Source of the DNA: UMGS1590 sp900552455
Lineage (GTDB): Bacteria; Bacillota; Peptococcia; Peptococcales; Peptococcaceae
DNA: 64,000 nucleotides
Direction of reading: 5' to 3'
Assembly: GCA_963931105.1 (NCBI GenBank)
Contig: OZ007004.1
Span: 2,170,001-2,234,000 of the forward strand
Shown here: positions 10,564 to 18,352 of the stretch, piece by piece
Layout: each line of letters begins with the position of its first letter
Position numbering within the stretch: the first letter of the stretch is position 1
Position numbers and translations under genes: made by a program
Notes under the pieces: generated by a model
Seen by the model: the letters and a program-made list of their open reading frames with translations, nothing else
Database searches by the model: none
Told to the model about the DNA's origin: nothing

Positions 10564-12648
10564 TTACGCGTTCGTGACTTCGCTGAGCTTGTAATAAGCG
10601 CCGAGCACACTTTCATAGCGCTTTACAAGGGCGAGACGGTTGGCGCGGATGGCAGGATCTTCGTCCATGACGAGGATCTTTTCGAAGAAGGTTTCGACGA
10701 CGCCATTGAGCGCTGCAAAACGTGCGATCACAGCAGCGTAGTCCTTGTTTTCAACGAGCCCTGGCAGCGCTTCTTCACAGGCGCTGACGGCATCATAGAG
10801 CGCGCGCTCTTCGTCTGCTGCAAAGAGCGCAGGATCGATGGTGAGGGCTTCGACTTTTTCGGTGATGTTGGCGGCACGCCCGCTGTTGTCGAGGGTGGCC
10901 TTGACGGCGTCCTTGTCGTCGCTCTTGACGTAGGCAGCGAGGGCTTCAGCGCGCAGGATGACATCGTAGAAATCGTCGTAGCCAACCTTCATAACGGCCT
11001 GCACGATGTCGTTTGGCATGGCCATATCCTTGAAGATCTTGAGCAGACGCTGTTCGAAGAACTGATGGATGGTGGCGTTCGTTTTGTCATCGCCGAACTG
11101 CAGCCCGGTGCTTGCATAGGCTTCGCAGGCGATGTTGATCAGGCGGTACAGCGAGAGGGACCATTTTTTGTCGATGATGATATTGGCCAGCCCCAGTGCC
11201 TGGCGGCGCAGGGCGTATGGGTCCTGGGAGCCTGTTGGGATAATGCCGGCATAGTAGCAGCCGACGATGGTGTCGATCTTGTCGGCGACGCTGACGATGC
11301 TGCCTTCGACGGTTTCCGGCAGGGCGTCGTTGGCGAAGCGTGGCATGTAGTGCTCGCGGATGGCCTGGGCGACGTTTTTCTTGTCCGGATGCTCGGCGAT
11401 GTAGTAATATTCGCCCATCAGGCCCTGCAGCTCAGGAAATTCGGAAACAACGTTCGAGACGAGGTCCATCTTTGTGCAGCGCGCAGCGGTGACGGCGTCT
11501 TCACGCACGCTGTCGCTGACGTGGAGATCGCGGGCGATGTCTGCGGCAATGATCTGCAGACGCTGGGTCTTTTCATAGACGGTGCCGAGCTTTTCCTGGA
11601 AGACGATGGCCTTGAGCTTTTCTTCGCCAGATTCAAGACCGCGCTTGAGGTCTTCCTGGTAGAAAAATTCTGCATCGGCGAGACGGGCACGCAGCACGTT
11701 TTCGTTGCCGGCGCGCACGATGTCGAGGTATTCAGCGGTGCCGTTGCGCACGGTGATGAAGCCGTTGGTCAGGGTGCCGTCGTTTTTCAGCACTGGGAAG
11801 TAGCGTTGGTGCTCCTTCATCGGGGTGATGACGAGCTCATCTGGCAGTGCAAGATATTTTTCGTCGAAATTGCCACGCAGAGCCGTTGGATATTCGACAA
11901 GATTCACAACTTCGTCGAGCAGGGCGGCATCTTCCTGATAATGCTCATCCGTTCCTGCGAAAATCGCAGCGATCTGGGCAAGGATCATCTCTCTACGGCG
12001 TGCCTGATCGACGATGACGTATTCCTTTTCCATGGTTTCAAAATAAGCTGCCGCATCCGTGATCTCTACGGCTTCGTGGCCGAGGGTGCGGTGTCCGCGG
12101 GTGGTGCGGCCAGCTTCGAGCACACCGACGGTAAATGGTACGATCTCGGCGTCAAAGAGGGAAACGACCCAGCGGATCGGACGCAGATAGCGCAGATCGA
12201 GGCTGCCCCAGCGCATGCTCTTTGGAAATTTCATGTCAAGGATGAGTCCTGGCATGACCTCTGCGAGGATCTCCTTCGCTGGGCGGCCTTTTTCCTCACG
12301 TTTGCAGAAAACGTATTCGCCGTTCTTCATTTCCTTGGTGTAGACGTCTGCTTCGGTGAAACCGTTGGCGCGCAGAAAGCCTTCCAGTGGCTTGGCGATC
12401 TGCCCGTCCTTGTAAGCGGCCTTCACAGATGGGCCCTTGACTTCTTCGGAAAGATCTTCCTGAAGATCGGCCAGGCCCTTTACGTCAAGCACGAGACGAC
12501 GTGGGGTGGCGTAGGTTTCGAGAGAATCGTAGGTCAGGCGAACGGTTTCAAAAAGCGCCTGCGCGTTTTTCTTGAGATCACTGACGGCGCCATTCATGTA
12601 GGCAGCCGGCATTTCTTCCATGCCAATTTCTAAAAGATATTCAGCCAT
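10564..12648 (-). CDS. glyS: Glycyl-tRNA synthetase beta subunit
   Basis: The 694-aa beta subunit of the alpha2beta2 glycyl-tRNA synthetase, which binds tRNA and supports catalysis by the alpha subunit. It opens with the conserved LLEIGMEEMPAAYM and contains the beta-subunit core (FPKSMRWGSLDLRYLRPIRW; DKIDTIVGCYYAGIIPTGSQ) and a C-terminal anticodon-binding type domain. It is 12 nt downstream of glyQ in the same transcript, so both are under the T-box leader. Confidence 0.96.
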   Translation of the reverse strand: MAEYLLEIGMEEMPAAYMNGAVSDLKKNAQALFETVRLTYDSLETYATPRRLVLDVKGLADLQEDLSEEVKGPSVKAAYKDGQIAKPLEGFLRANGFTEADVYTKEMKNGEYVFCKREEKGRPAKEILAEVMPGLILDMKFPKSMRWGSLDLRYLRPIRWVVSLFDAEIVPFTVGVLEAGRTTRGHRTLGHEAVEITDAAAYFETMEKEYVIVDQARRREMILAQIAAIFAGTDEHYQEDAALLDEVVNLVEYPTALRGNFDEKYLALPDELVITPMKEHQRYFPVLKNDGTLTNGFITVRNGTAEYLDIVRAGNENVLRARLADAEFFYQEDLKRGLESGEEKLKAIVFQEKLGTVYEKTQRLQIIAADIARDLHVSDSVREDAVTAARCTKMDLVSNVVSEFPELQGLMGEYYYIAEHPDKKNVAQAIREHYMPRFANDALPETVEGSIVSVADKIDTIVGCYYAGIIPTGSQDPYALRRQALGLANIIIDKKWSLSLYRLINIACEAYASTGLQFGDDKTNATIHQFFEQRLLKIFKDMAMPNDIVQAVMKVGYDDFYDVILRAEALAAYVKSDDKDAVKATLDNSGRAANITEKVEALTIDPALFAADEERALYDAVSACEEALPGLVENKDYAAVIARFAALNGVVETFFEKILVMDEDPAIRANRLALVKRYESVLGAYYKLSEVTNA

Positions 12649-12660
12649 CGTATCCTCCTC

Positions 12661-13527
12661 TTATTTACACAGTGGGAAGCCGAGCTTGCGGCGTTCTTCC
12701 ACATAAGCTTCAGCGCATTTCTTGGCGAGATTGCGGACGCGTGCGATATAATGCGTGCGTTCGGTAACGCTGATCGCGCCGCGTGCATCCAGCAGATTGA
12801 ACACATGGGAGCATTTCAGCGCGTAGTCGTAAGCTGGCTGCACGACGCCACATTCGAGCACGTGTTCTGCTTCCTTTTCGTACATATCAAAAAGCGTTGC
12901 CAGCATGGTCGCATCGGAGAATTCAAAGTTGTACTTCGAATATTCCACTTCGTTGTGATGGAACACGTCGCCGTACTTCACATCCCCGATCCAGTCGATG
13001 TCGTAGACGTTTTCCTTGTTCTGGATGAACATGGCCAGACGTTCGAGCCCGTAGGTGATCTCCCCGCAGACAGGATCACAGTCAATGCCGCCGCACTGCT
13101 GGAAATAGGTGAACTGGGTGACTTCCATGCCATCGAGCCAGACTTCCCAGCCAAGGCCCCAGGCGCCGAGGGTTGGCGATTCCCAGTTGTCCTCGACGAA
13201 ACGCACGTCGTGCTTGAGCAGGTCAATGCCGAGGATCTCCAGGCTCTTGAGATAGAGCTCCTGGATATTGTCCGGAGATGGCTTCAGGATGACCTGATAC
13301 TGGTAATAATGCTGCAGGCGGTTTGGGTTGTCGCCATAGCGGCCATCCGCCGGACGACGGCAAGGCTCAACATAGGCGACGTTCCATGGTTCTGGCCCGA
13401 GCGCGCGCAGGAAGGTGGCCGGATTCATCGTGCCGGCGCCCTTTTCGATGTCGTATGGCTGCAGAATGATGCAGCCGTTGTCGCTCCAATACTTATTCAG
13501 CGATAAGATCATTTCTTGAAATTGCAT
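12661..13527 (-). CDS. glyQ: Glycyl-tRNA synthetase alpha subunit
   Basis: Class II catalytic alpha subunit of 288 aa. It has the class-II motifs MNPATFLRALGPEPWNVAYV and EPCRRPADGRYGDNPNRLQH (ATP and glycine binding), and WLDGMEVTQFTYFQQCGG. An AGGAGG ribosome-binding site lies between the T-box terminator and the ATG. The separate-subunit form of GlyRS, instead of the single-chain alpha2 form, is shared by many Bacillota and Proteobacteria. Confidence 0.97.
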   Translation of the reverse strand: MQFQEMILSLNKYWSDNGCIILQPYDIEKGAGTMNPATFLRALGPEPWNVAYVEPCRRPADGRYGDNPNRLQHYYQYQVILKPSPDNIQELYLKSLEILGIDLLKHDVRFVEDNWESPTLGAWGLGWEVWLDGMEVTQFTYFQQCGGIDCDPVCGEITYGLERLAMFIQNKENVYDIDWIGDVKYGDVFHHNEVEYSKYNFEFSDATMLATLFDMYEKEAEHVLECGVVQPAYDYALKCSHVFNLLDARGAISVTERTHYIARVRNLAKKCAEAYVEERRKLGFPLCK

Positions 13528-13538
13528 AGCATCCTCCT

Positions 13539-13745
13539 AAAAAATACAAAAGCCCGCCTCTGTCATTTCTGACAGGGACGAGCATTACCCGCGGTTCCAC
13601 CCTGATTGACATTTGCATGTCCGCTTAAAAAATGAACTCAGAAGCGCCTTATGGGCTGTTCGCAGTATCGGACTCTCACCATCACCGACTCGCTTGGGAC
13701 TTGCTTGCAGCTTTTTCTCTTCGTCATCGTTCTTCTATAGTATAG
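13539..13745 (-). promoter_or_regulatory. T-box riboswitch (glycine) leader of glyQS
   Basis: The minus strand carries the conserved T-box AGGGTGGAACCGCG (complement of 13589-13602), which forms the antiterminator when an uncharged tRNA acceptor end binds. It is followed by the competing terminator GTCCCTGTCAGAAATGACAG...GGGC with a U-run (13540-13578). Stem I lies upstream. A GGC glycine specifier candidate is at 13646-13648, placed before GCTTCTGAG as in other T-boxes. This predicts that uncharged tRNA-Gly turns on glyQ and glyS. The T-box is certain; the exact specifier position is inferred. Confidence 0.93.
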
Positions 13746-13750
13746 GAAAT

Positions 13751-13778
13751 ATTATACGTGATTCTGTCCACTTGTCAA
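13751..13778 (-). promoter_or_regulatory. Sigma-A-type promoter of the glyQS T-box transcript
   Basis: Perfect TTGACA (13773-13778) and perfect TATAAT (13751-13756), with a 16-nt spacer. The -35 box overlaps the stop codon of recO, so the glyQS promoter is embedded in the end of the upstream gene. Confidence 0.88.
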
Positions 13779-14485
13779 GGATAGAATTGCATTGTCGCCG
13801 CATCTAAGAGCGCCACGCTTTTGAGCCGCAGCGAAAGCTGGGAGCTTATGAGCTTGTCGAGCAGGCGGCGCATGGTTTTTCGTGCCTGCTTCGAGAGCAG
13901 ATAATCGCCGACGCGCGCGCTTTTGAGAGGCACGCTGAAAAAGGCCAGCAGCTCATCTGCGAGCGCCTGCTTTTCTGGCGAAAACGATTCTGTGCGCCAG
14001 AAGCGCGCGAGCAGCGCGAGAAAATCCTGCGGATCGTCGCTCGCGTAGCCTGACCACTGGAGCAGCGCCCACTCAAAGCGCAGCCGCATTTCGATGAGGT
14101 TGCGGTCGTTCATCGCAGCCAGGGTCTGTGTGAGAAAACGGAACACCTCTTCCTCGCCCGGACCCTGCTCGAGGGCGGCGTCGGTGAGCTCGCAGATCGT
14201 CACACTTGTGCAGAGCGCTTCGTAGGAAGCGAACCGACGGCTGAAACCAGCCACCTGACTTGCCGAAAGCAGGGTGTAGCCGGCTTTGCCATCGTAAAGC
14301 TCTGCTTCGATGAGGTTTCCAACCTCCAAAAGCGACGAGAGCTTGCTCGTTGGTTTGCCAACGCCCTTTGCCAGCGCCACGCACTTGCCCAGCTGCTCTC
14401 CCAGCAGCACGAGATGGGCGTCATTGTCCCTGAAGGGCCGACGCCCCAGCACGACGAAGCGGTCGCTGAGATAGGGTTCAGTCAC
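13775..14485 (-). CDS. recO: DNA repair protein RecO
   Basis: A 236-aa protein of RecO type: N-terminal OB-fold (YLSDRFVVLGRRPFRDNDAH) and a helical C-terminal half. RecO helps load RecA on SSB-coated DNA in the RecFOR pathway. The zinc-finger cysteines found in many RecO proteins are not visible here, which also occurs in parts of the family. It overlaps nrdR by 8 nt, so the two are coupled. Confidence 0.8.
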   Translation of the reverse strand: MTEPYLSDRFVVLGRRPFRDNDAHLVLLGEQLGKCVALAKGVGKPTSKLSSLLEVGNLIEAELYDGKAGYTLLSASQVAGFSRRFASYEALCTSVTICELTDAALEQGPGEEEVFRFLTQTLAAMNDRNLIEMRLRFEWALLQWSGYASDDPQDFLALLARFWRTESFSPEKQALADELLAFFSVPLKSARVGDYLLSKQARKTMRRLLDKLISSQLSLRLKSVALLDAATMQFYP

Positions 14486-14939
14486 CGGTGTTCACCGATT
14501 CTTTCAGCGTCTCCAGCTCCTTGAAAAAGCTCTCAATATCCGAAAAATCCTTATAAACCGACGCAAAACGGATATACGCCACTTGGTCGAGCTTGAGCAG
14601 GTGCTCGAGAATGGTCTGACCGATCTCCGAGGTGGAGACTTCGGTGTAATTGTTTTTCAGCTGTTTTTCGATGTTGTCGACCATTTCTTCGAGCTGATCG
14701 ATGGTCACCGGACGTTTTTCGCAGGCCTTCGCCAGACCACGCAGGATCTTGGCCTTGTCGAACAGCTCGGTGCGTCCGGATCTTTTTCGCACGATCAGCG
14801 GCATATCCTCAATCTTTTCATAGGTCGTAAAACGCTTGCCACATTCCACACATTCCCGGCGGCGCTTCACGGTGTTTACAGTGTCGTTGGTACGCGTATC
14901 CAACACCCGGCTTTGCCCGCCACAAACTGGACATAACAT
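14478..14939 (-). CDS. nrdR: NrdR transcriptional repressor
   Basis: Zinc-ribbon plus ATP-cone regulator that represses ribonucleotide reductase genes in response to (d)ATP. The zinc ribbon is CPVCGG...CVECGKRFTTYE (residues 3-37). The ATP-cone follows (LIVRKRSGRTELFDKAKILR). The start is the ATG giving MLCPVC at 14939, with AAAGGG 8 nt upstream; an in-frame GTG three codons earlier overlaps that site. At 153 aa it has typical length. Confidence 0.94.
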   Translation of the reverse strand: MLCPVCGGQSRVLDTRTNDTVNTVKRRRECVECGKRFTTYEKIEDMPLIVRKRSGRTELFDKAKILRGLAKACEKRPVTIDQLEEMVDNIEKQLKNNYTEVSTSEIGQTILEHLLKLDQVAYIRFASVYKDFSDIESFFKELETLKESVNTGD

Positions 14940-15003
14940 ACGGATCACCCTTTGCTACTTGCGTTGTTCGCTTTGCGCTGCAGAGGCAGCACTACACTCT
15001 TTC

Positions 15004-15033
15004 AGTATAACATGCGCTGCCGCCTTGCGTCAA
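15004..15033 (-). promoter_or_regulatory. Promoter of nrdR-recO
   Basis: TTGACG (15028-15033) and TATACT (15004-15009), with an 18-nt spacer, about 65 nt upstream of nrdR. Confidence 0.65.
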
Positions 15034-15071
15034 AAGAATCCGCGCAGGAAAGCCAGCTTTGGCGAAAAAAA

Positions 15072-15098
15072 TCCGGCTGCGGAAAACGAGCAGCCGGA
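15072..15098 (-). terminator. Intrinsic terminator after the flavin reductase gene
   Basis: Stem TCCGGCTGC/GCAGCCGGA, read on the minus strand as CCGGCTGC-loop-GCAGCCGG and followed by ATTTTTTTCG. It lies just past the stop codon at 15109. Confidence 0.85.
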
Positions 15099-15108
15099 AA
15101 ATGCGTGC

Positions 15109-15666
15109 TTATTTCAACTGCGCACCAATCTGGAAGGCGTCCGCCACCTTTTCGCCGAGGACGCGGTAGTCGGCGTGCGCTGGTTCGAACGAGATCGGAC
15201 GGAATTTTGTAAAGTCGAGATTGCCGTCGGCGTCGAGCACGCGCTCGTCAACGCTGACGTTTTCGATCTTGCCGATGATGTTGCCATCTTCATTGACCTT
15301 CACCAGGGTGCATTCCATGGCGACGGGCAGCTCTTCGATGAGCGGCGCATCGACATGAGCGCTCTTTGTCAGATGGAAGCCGGATTTCGCCATTTTCTGC
15401 GGCTCGTCGTTGCCGCTGACGATGCCGACATAGTCGGACGCAACGACGTTGTCCACGTCTGCAAAGGCCACGGTGAAAGCGCCGCGCGCGATGATGTTCT
15501 GTGTGGTCTTGTGGCCGTGATTGATGCGCAGCATCACCTTGTCGTTGGCGTAGACACCGCCCCAGGCAGCGTTCATAGCGTTTGCTTCGCCGTTTTCGTC
15601 GTAGGCGGCGATGATCATGACAGGCTGTGGATAGAACCAGGTTTTTGTGCCAAAATCTTTTCTCAT
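15109..15666 (-). CDS. Flavin reductase-like (FMN-binding split-barrel) protein
   Basis: A 185-aa protein of the flavin reductase-like family. It opens MRKDFGTKTWFYPQPVMIIA and continues NAMNAAWGGVYANDKVMLRI and KTTQNIIARGAFTVAF, the typical FMN-binding pattern. The native substrate is not predictable. The start at 15666 is chosen because GAAGGAG lies upstream; the frame stays open 15 codons further without a site. It is monocistronic, with its own terminator and with the trxA terminator upstream. Confidence 0.85.
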   Translation of the reverse strand: MRKDFGTKTWFYPQPVMIIAAYDENGEANAMNAAWGGVYANDKVMLRINHGHKTTQNIIARGAFTVAFADVDNVVASDYVGIVSGNDEPQKMAKSGFHLTKSAHVDAPLIEELPVAMECTLVKVNEDGNIIGKIENVSVDERVLDADGNLDFTKFRPISFEPAHADYRVLGEKVADAFQIGAQLK

Positions 15667-15761
15667 AAATTTTCGTCTCCTTCGTGAATTTTTCTTCATG
15701 CATGATAACACGTTTTTCAGCGCGCAGCAATAAATTCTGACACATTGTCAAAATTTCTCAT

Positions 15762-15796
15762 AAAAAAACGCAACGGCTTTCAGAAAACCGCTGCGC
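15762..15796 (-). terminator. Intrinsic terminator after trxA
   Basis: A 12-bp hairpin (CGCAGCGGTTTT, loop CTG, AAAGCCGTTGCG, with wobble pairs), followed on the minus strand by TTTTTTATG. Confidence 0.9.
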
Positions 15797-15809
15797 GATG
15801 TGATGAGGA

Positions 15810-16133
15810 TCAGAGATTGATGATCCGGATGATATCGGATTTTGGTCGAAAACCAATGGCGCGCTCCACTTCTTCGCCATCTTTGAACAGCATCACAGTT
15901 GGGATACTCATGACGCCATAGCGCTTGGAAATGCGCTGCGCATTGTCGACGTTCAGCTTGCAGATCTTGACCTTGCCGACGTTTTCCTTGGCAACTTCGT
16001 CGATGATCGGACTCAGCATTTTGCAAGGTCCGCACCATTCGGCCCAGAAATCCACAAGTACAGGTTCTCTTGATTCCAGTACGACTTCCTGAAAATTGCT
16101 CTCGTCGACTGCAATCACATGTTCACTAGCCAT
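15810..16133 (-). CDS. trxA: Thioredoxin
   Basis: A 107-aa cytosolic disulfide reductase with the active site WAEWCGPCK at about residue 30, and the cis-proline region MSIPTVMLFKDGEEV near residue 75. AGGAGG precedes the ATG. It is a single-gene unit, closed by a strong terminator. Confidence 0.97.
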   Translation of the reverse strand: MASEHVIAVDESNFQEVVLESREPVLVDFWAEWCGPCKMLSPIIDEVAKENVGKVKICKLNVDNAQRISKRYGVMSIPTVMLFKDGEEVERAIGFRPKSDIIRIINL

Positions 16134-16234
16134 TGTTCATCCTCCTAAACCGTGAAACCTCTCTTATAGCTTAAGTTTAACATAGATTTTGGTTTTGGAC
16201 CAGACATAATCAGAAATTATCTCAGGAAATTCCT

Positions 16235-16921
16235 TCATTGCAGAATCTGGCTGGTGACATAGCGCGCCAGCTCCAATCCTGCCATCGCCGGTGGGAAGCA
16301 GATCGTGCCGGGCTTTTCGCCGTCTGGCGGCTGGGTGTAGGCTGGCTCCTCCGAATAGAGCACGGGCAGGCCTTTGCTCACGCCGGCCTTGCGCAGCCTC
16401 AGCCGCACAGCACGCGCCAGCGGGCAGACGGAGGTTTTGCTGATGTCGGCAATTTTAAACGGATGCGTGCCGAGCTTGTTTCCTGTGCCCATGGAAGAGA
16501 CGATGCGCTTACCGTGCTCCAGATGCCAGAGCGCGAGGGCCACCTTTGCCTGCACGTCGTCGATACAATCGATGGTGAAATCGCCGTCTGCGAGATAATC
16601 CGGCAGCGCCTCCGGCAGGAGCCGCTCAGCGTGGGTGTGGATGGTGAGCGCTGGGTTGATCTGAGCGAGGCGCTCAGCCATGACCTCGACCTTGAGGCGG
16701 CCGATGGTGCTTGTGAGGGCGTGCACTTGGCGGTTCAGATTCGAAGGCGCGATGCGGTCAAAATCCACGAGCGTGAGTTCGCCGATCCCGGCGCGCGCCA
16801 GCGCTTCTGCTGCCCAGGAGCCAACGCCGCCGACACCGAGCACGACGACATGCGCTCGAGCGAGTTTGGCGACGGCGTCGGCGCCAAGCAGGCGTTCAGT
16901 TCTATCATAAAAATTTTCCAT
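16235..16921 (-). CDS. tcdA: TcdA: tRNA threonylcarbamoyladenosine dehydratase (ThiF/E1-like)
   Basis: An E1-like adenylating enzyme of 228 aa that cyclises t6A37 to ct6A in tRNAs. It begins ENFYDRTERLLGADAVAKL, as in TcdA (CsdL). The nucleotide-binding loop is VVLGVGGVGSWAAEALAR, followed by LTLVDFDRIAPSNLNRQ. The start at 16921 matches the family N-terminus; the open frame extends 29 codons further but lacks similarity. A different ThiF-family role is possible but less likely, because no ThiS or MoaD partner is adjacent. Confidence 0.86.
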   Translation of the reverse strand: MENFYDRTERLLGADAVAKLARAHVVVLGVGGVGSWAAEALARAGIGELTLVDFDRIAPSNLNRQVHALTSTIGRLKVEVMAERLAQINPALTIHTHAERLLPEALPDYLADGDFTIDCIDDVQAKVALALWHLEHGKRIVSSMGTGNKLGTHPFKIADISKTSVCPLARAVRLRLRKAGVSKGLPVLYSEEPAYTQPPDGEKPGTICFPPAMAGLELARYVTSQILQ

Positions 16922-16954
16922 CTCTGCCCCTCCAGATTTATTTCTTAAAATTGT

Positions 16955-16982
16955 TTTACTTCCTCGCGGTGTCTGATATACT
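16955..16982 (+). promoter_or_regulatory. Promoter of the DUF1858 gene
   Basis: TTTACT (16955-16960) and TATACT (16977-16982), with a 16-nt spacer, 43 nt upstream of the ATG at 17026. Confidence 0.55.
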
Positions 16983-17025
16983 ATAGCAAAGAACCAAACT
17001 TTTATCAACTCAAGGAGGATTTCAT

Positions 17026-17235
17026 ATGTTGATCACCAAAGAAATGCCTATTTCCGATACCGTTAGAAAATACCCTGGCACCGCTCCTGTATTCATGCAG
17101 TTTGGCATGGGCTGCCTGGGCTGCGCTGCTGCTCATTTTGAAAACATCGAACAGGGCGCTGTTGTTCACGGCATCGATGTCGACGCGCTGATGGCTGCGC
17201 TGAACAAGGTTGCTGAAGAACAGGAACAGGCGTAA
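17026..17235 (+). CDS. DUF1858 domain protein
   Basis: A 69-aa protein with the DUF1858 pattern: ITKEMPISDTVRKYPGTAPVFMQF, broken by GMGCLGCAAAH, whose CxxC pair is typical of this hybrid-cluster-protein-associated domain. It is common in anaerobes, and the two cysteines suggest a redox or metal role. The exact function is unknown. AAGGAGGAT precedes the ATG. The gene is monocistronic, with its own promoter and terminator, and convergent with rnpB. Confidence 0.88.
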   Translation: MLITKEMPISDTVRKYPGTAPVFMQFGMGCLGCAAAHFENIEQGAVVHGIDVDALMAALNKVAEEQEQA

Positions 17236-17244
17236 CGCTTGATA

Positions 17245-17281
17245 CTGCCGGCTTGTGAGCGATCACAGGCCGGTTTTTTAT
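17245..17281 (+). terminator. Intrinsic terminator of the DUF1858 gene
   Basis: GC-rich stem CCGGC-TTGTGA/TCACA-GGCCGG with a GCGA loop, followed by TTTTTTA. Confidence 0.88.
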
Positions 17282-17293
17282 GCGCTGTGCAGA

Positions 17294-17332
17294 AAAAACA
17301 CCCCGAGCAAACGCGCTCGGGGTGTTTTGCTG
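17294..17332 (-). terminator. Terminator of rnpB (bidirectional hairpin)
   Basis: An 11-bp stem ACACCCCGAGC/GCTCGGGGTGT. On the minus strand it is followed by TTTTTTCTG, ending the RNase P RNA transcript. On the plus strand it has a weaker TTTTGCTG tail. Confidence 0.85.
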
Positions 17333-17339
17333 TCTATAC

Positions 17340-17658
17340 ATTAGCAGGTAATAAGCCGGGTTCTGTATCAGCGATCATCTATCTTGGATACGTGTTGCCA
17401 CGCATCTCCAGCGACCTACCCAAAACAACGCGGGCCGCGTTATCGTTTTTATTAGGTCTTGCTCCGGATGGGGTTTACCAAGCCGACTGGTCACCCAGCC
17501 GCTGGTGCGCTCTTACCGCACCGTTTCATCCTTACCCGCAGGCGGTTTGTTTTCTGTGGCACTTTCCTTAGGGTCGCCCCCACTGGCCGTTAGCCAGCAT
17601 CCTGCCCTGTGGAGCCCGGACTTTCCTCAGCTTTCGCCGCGATCGCTACCTGCTAACG
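17340..17658 (-). ncRNA. rnpB: RNase P RNA (bacterial type A-like)
   Basis: The catalytic RNA that removes tRNA 5' leaders. The minus strand begins GTTAGCAGGTAGCG and contains the universal 5' block GAGGAAAGTCCGGGCTCC, then GGGCAGGATGCTGG, GGAAAGTGCCACAGAAA, and the 3' block ACAGAACCCGGCTTAT ending in ACCTGCTA. The 5' and 3' ends are complementary (P1: TAGCAGGT/ACCTGCTA). Length is about 320 nt. Ends are set by P1 and the flanking promoter and terminator; they may be off by a few bases. Confidence 0.96.
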
Positions 17659-17664
17659 CGATCC

Positions 17665-17693
17665 ATTATAGCGCAGAAAATTATCCTGCGCAA
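17665..17693 (-). promoter_or_regulatory. Promoter of rnpB
   Basis: TTGCGC (17688-17693) and perfect TATAAT (17665-17670), with a 17-nt spacer, ending 7 nt before the RNA 5' end. Confidence 0.8.
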
Positions 17694-17695
17694 GC

Positions 17696-18325
17696 TTAAA
17701 TCATCTCGCACACTTTTTTCTGCACGACTTCGCCGTCGAGATAGAGCACGGCGATGCGCTGGTCTTCTTTCCAGGCGGCGAGATGTTTTTCCATCTCGGC
17801 GTGCGGATACTGACGGAAATAGTGCGCTGCATAGGCACGCAGATCTGGCATGTCGAACTGGTCGAACCAGTAGTAGGTGTTTGGCAGATACTCTTCTACC
17901 TTTTCGGCGTGGTGACGCATGAGCTGCGGCAGCACCCAGTAGAGTCCTGCGTAGCAGATGTCGTTGAGATCGGTGTGGTAAAAGAGCGGGCCGATAAATT
18001 CCTCGAAGCGCTTGCCTGGGACGTTTGCGATGATGCTACCGACGACTTCGGCTGAGGCCCACGGCACGTTGGCGCTTTCCTCGCACATCTGCCAGATGAA
18101 GCGGCGGATGATGTTGCGAAAGAGGGCGTCGTTGTCTTCGGCGAAGCGTCCGGCGAGACGGCCGAGGTGGTCGATGGCTGTCCAGCGCACGGGATCGTCG
18201 GGCCTGCCGTAAACGTGCATCTGCAGATAGCGCGTGGTCTGGGCGTCGTTTGCCTCGAAGCACTGGACGACGCGGTCAAAATCCTGCGCGGCGAGCGCCT
18301 GCTGGATCTCCTTTCTGATGTTCAT
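17696..18325 (-). CDS. HEAT-repeat-like protein, similar to the DVU0298 family
   Basis: A 209-aa, wholly helical, soluble protein without signal peptide or membrane segments. It has repeated helical pairs such as RWTAIDHLGRLAGRFA, and WASAEVVGSIIANVPGKRF, which resemble HEAT or Armadillo repeats. The overall pattern fits the small DVU0298-type proteins of anaerobes, whose role is unknown; binding to proteins or nucleic acid is a guess. Its stop codon lies close to the rnpB promoter. Confidence 0.6.
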   Translation of the reverse strand: MNIRKEIQQALAAQDFDRVVQCFEANDAQTTRYLQMHVYGRPDDPVRWTAIDHLGRLAGRFAEDNDALFRNIIRRFIWQMCEESANVPWASAEVVGSIIANVPGKRFEEFIGPLFYHTDLNDICYAGLYWVLPQLMRHHAEKVEEYLPNTYYWFDQFDMPDLRAYAAHYFRQYPHAEMEKHLAAWKEDQRIAVLYLDGEVVQKKVCEMI

Positions 18326-18352
18326 GATAATCTCCCCTCTGCTGTTTTGCGA

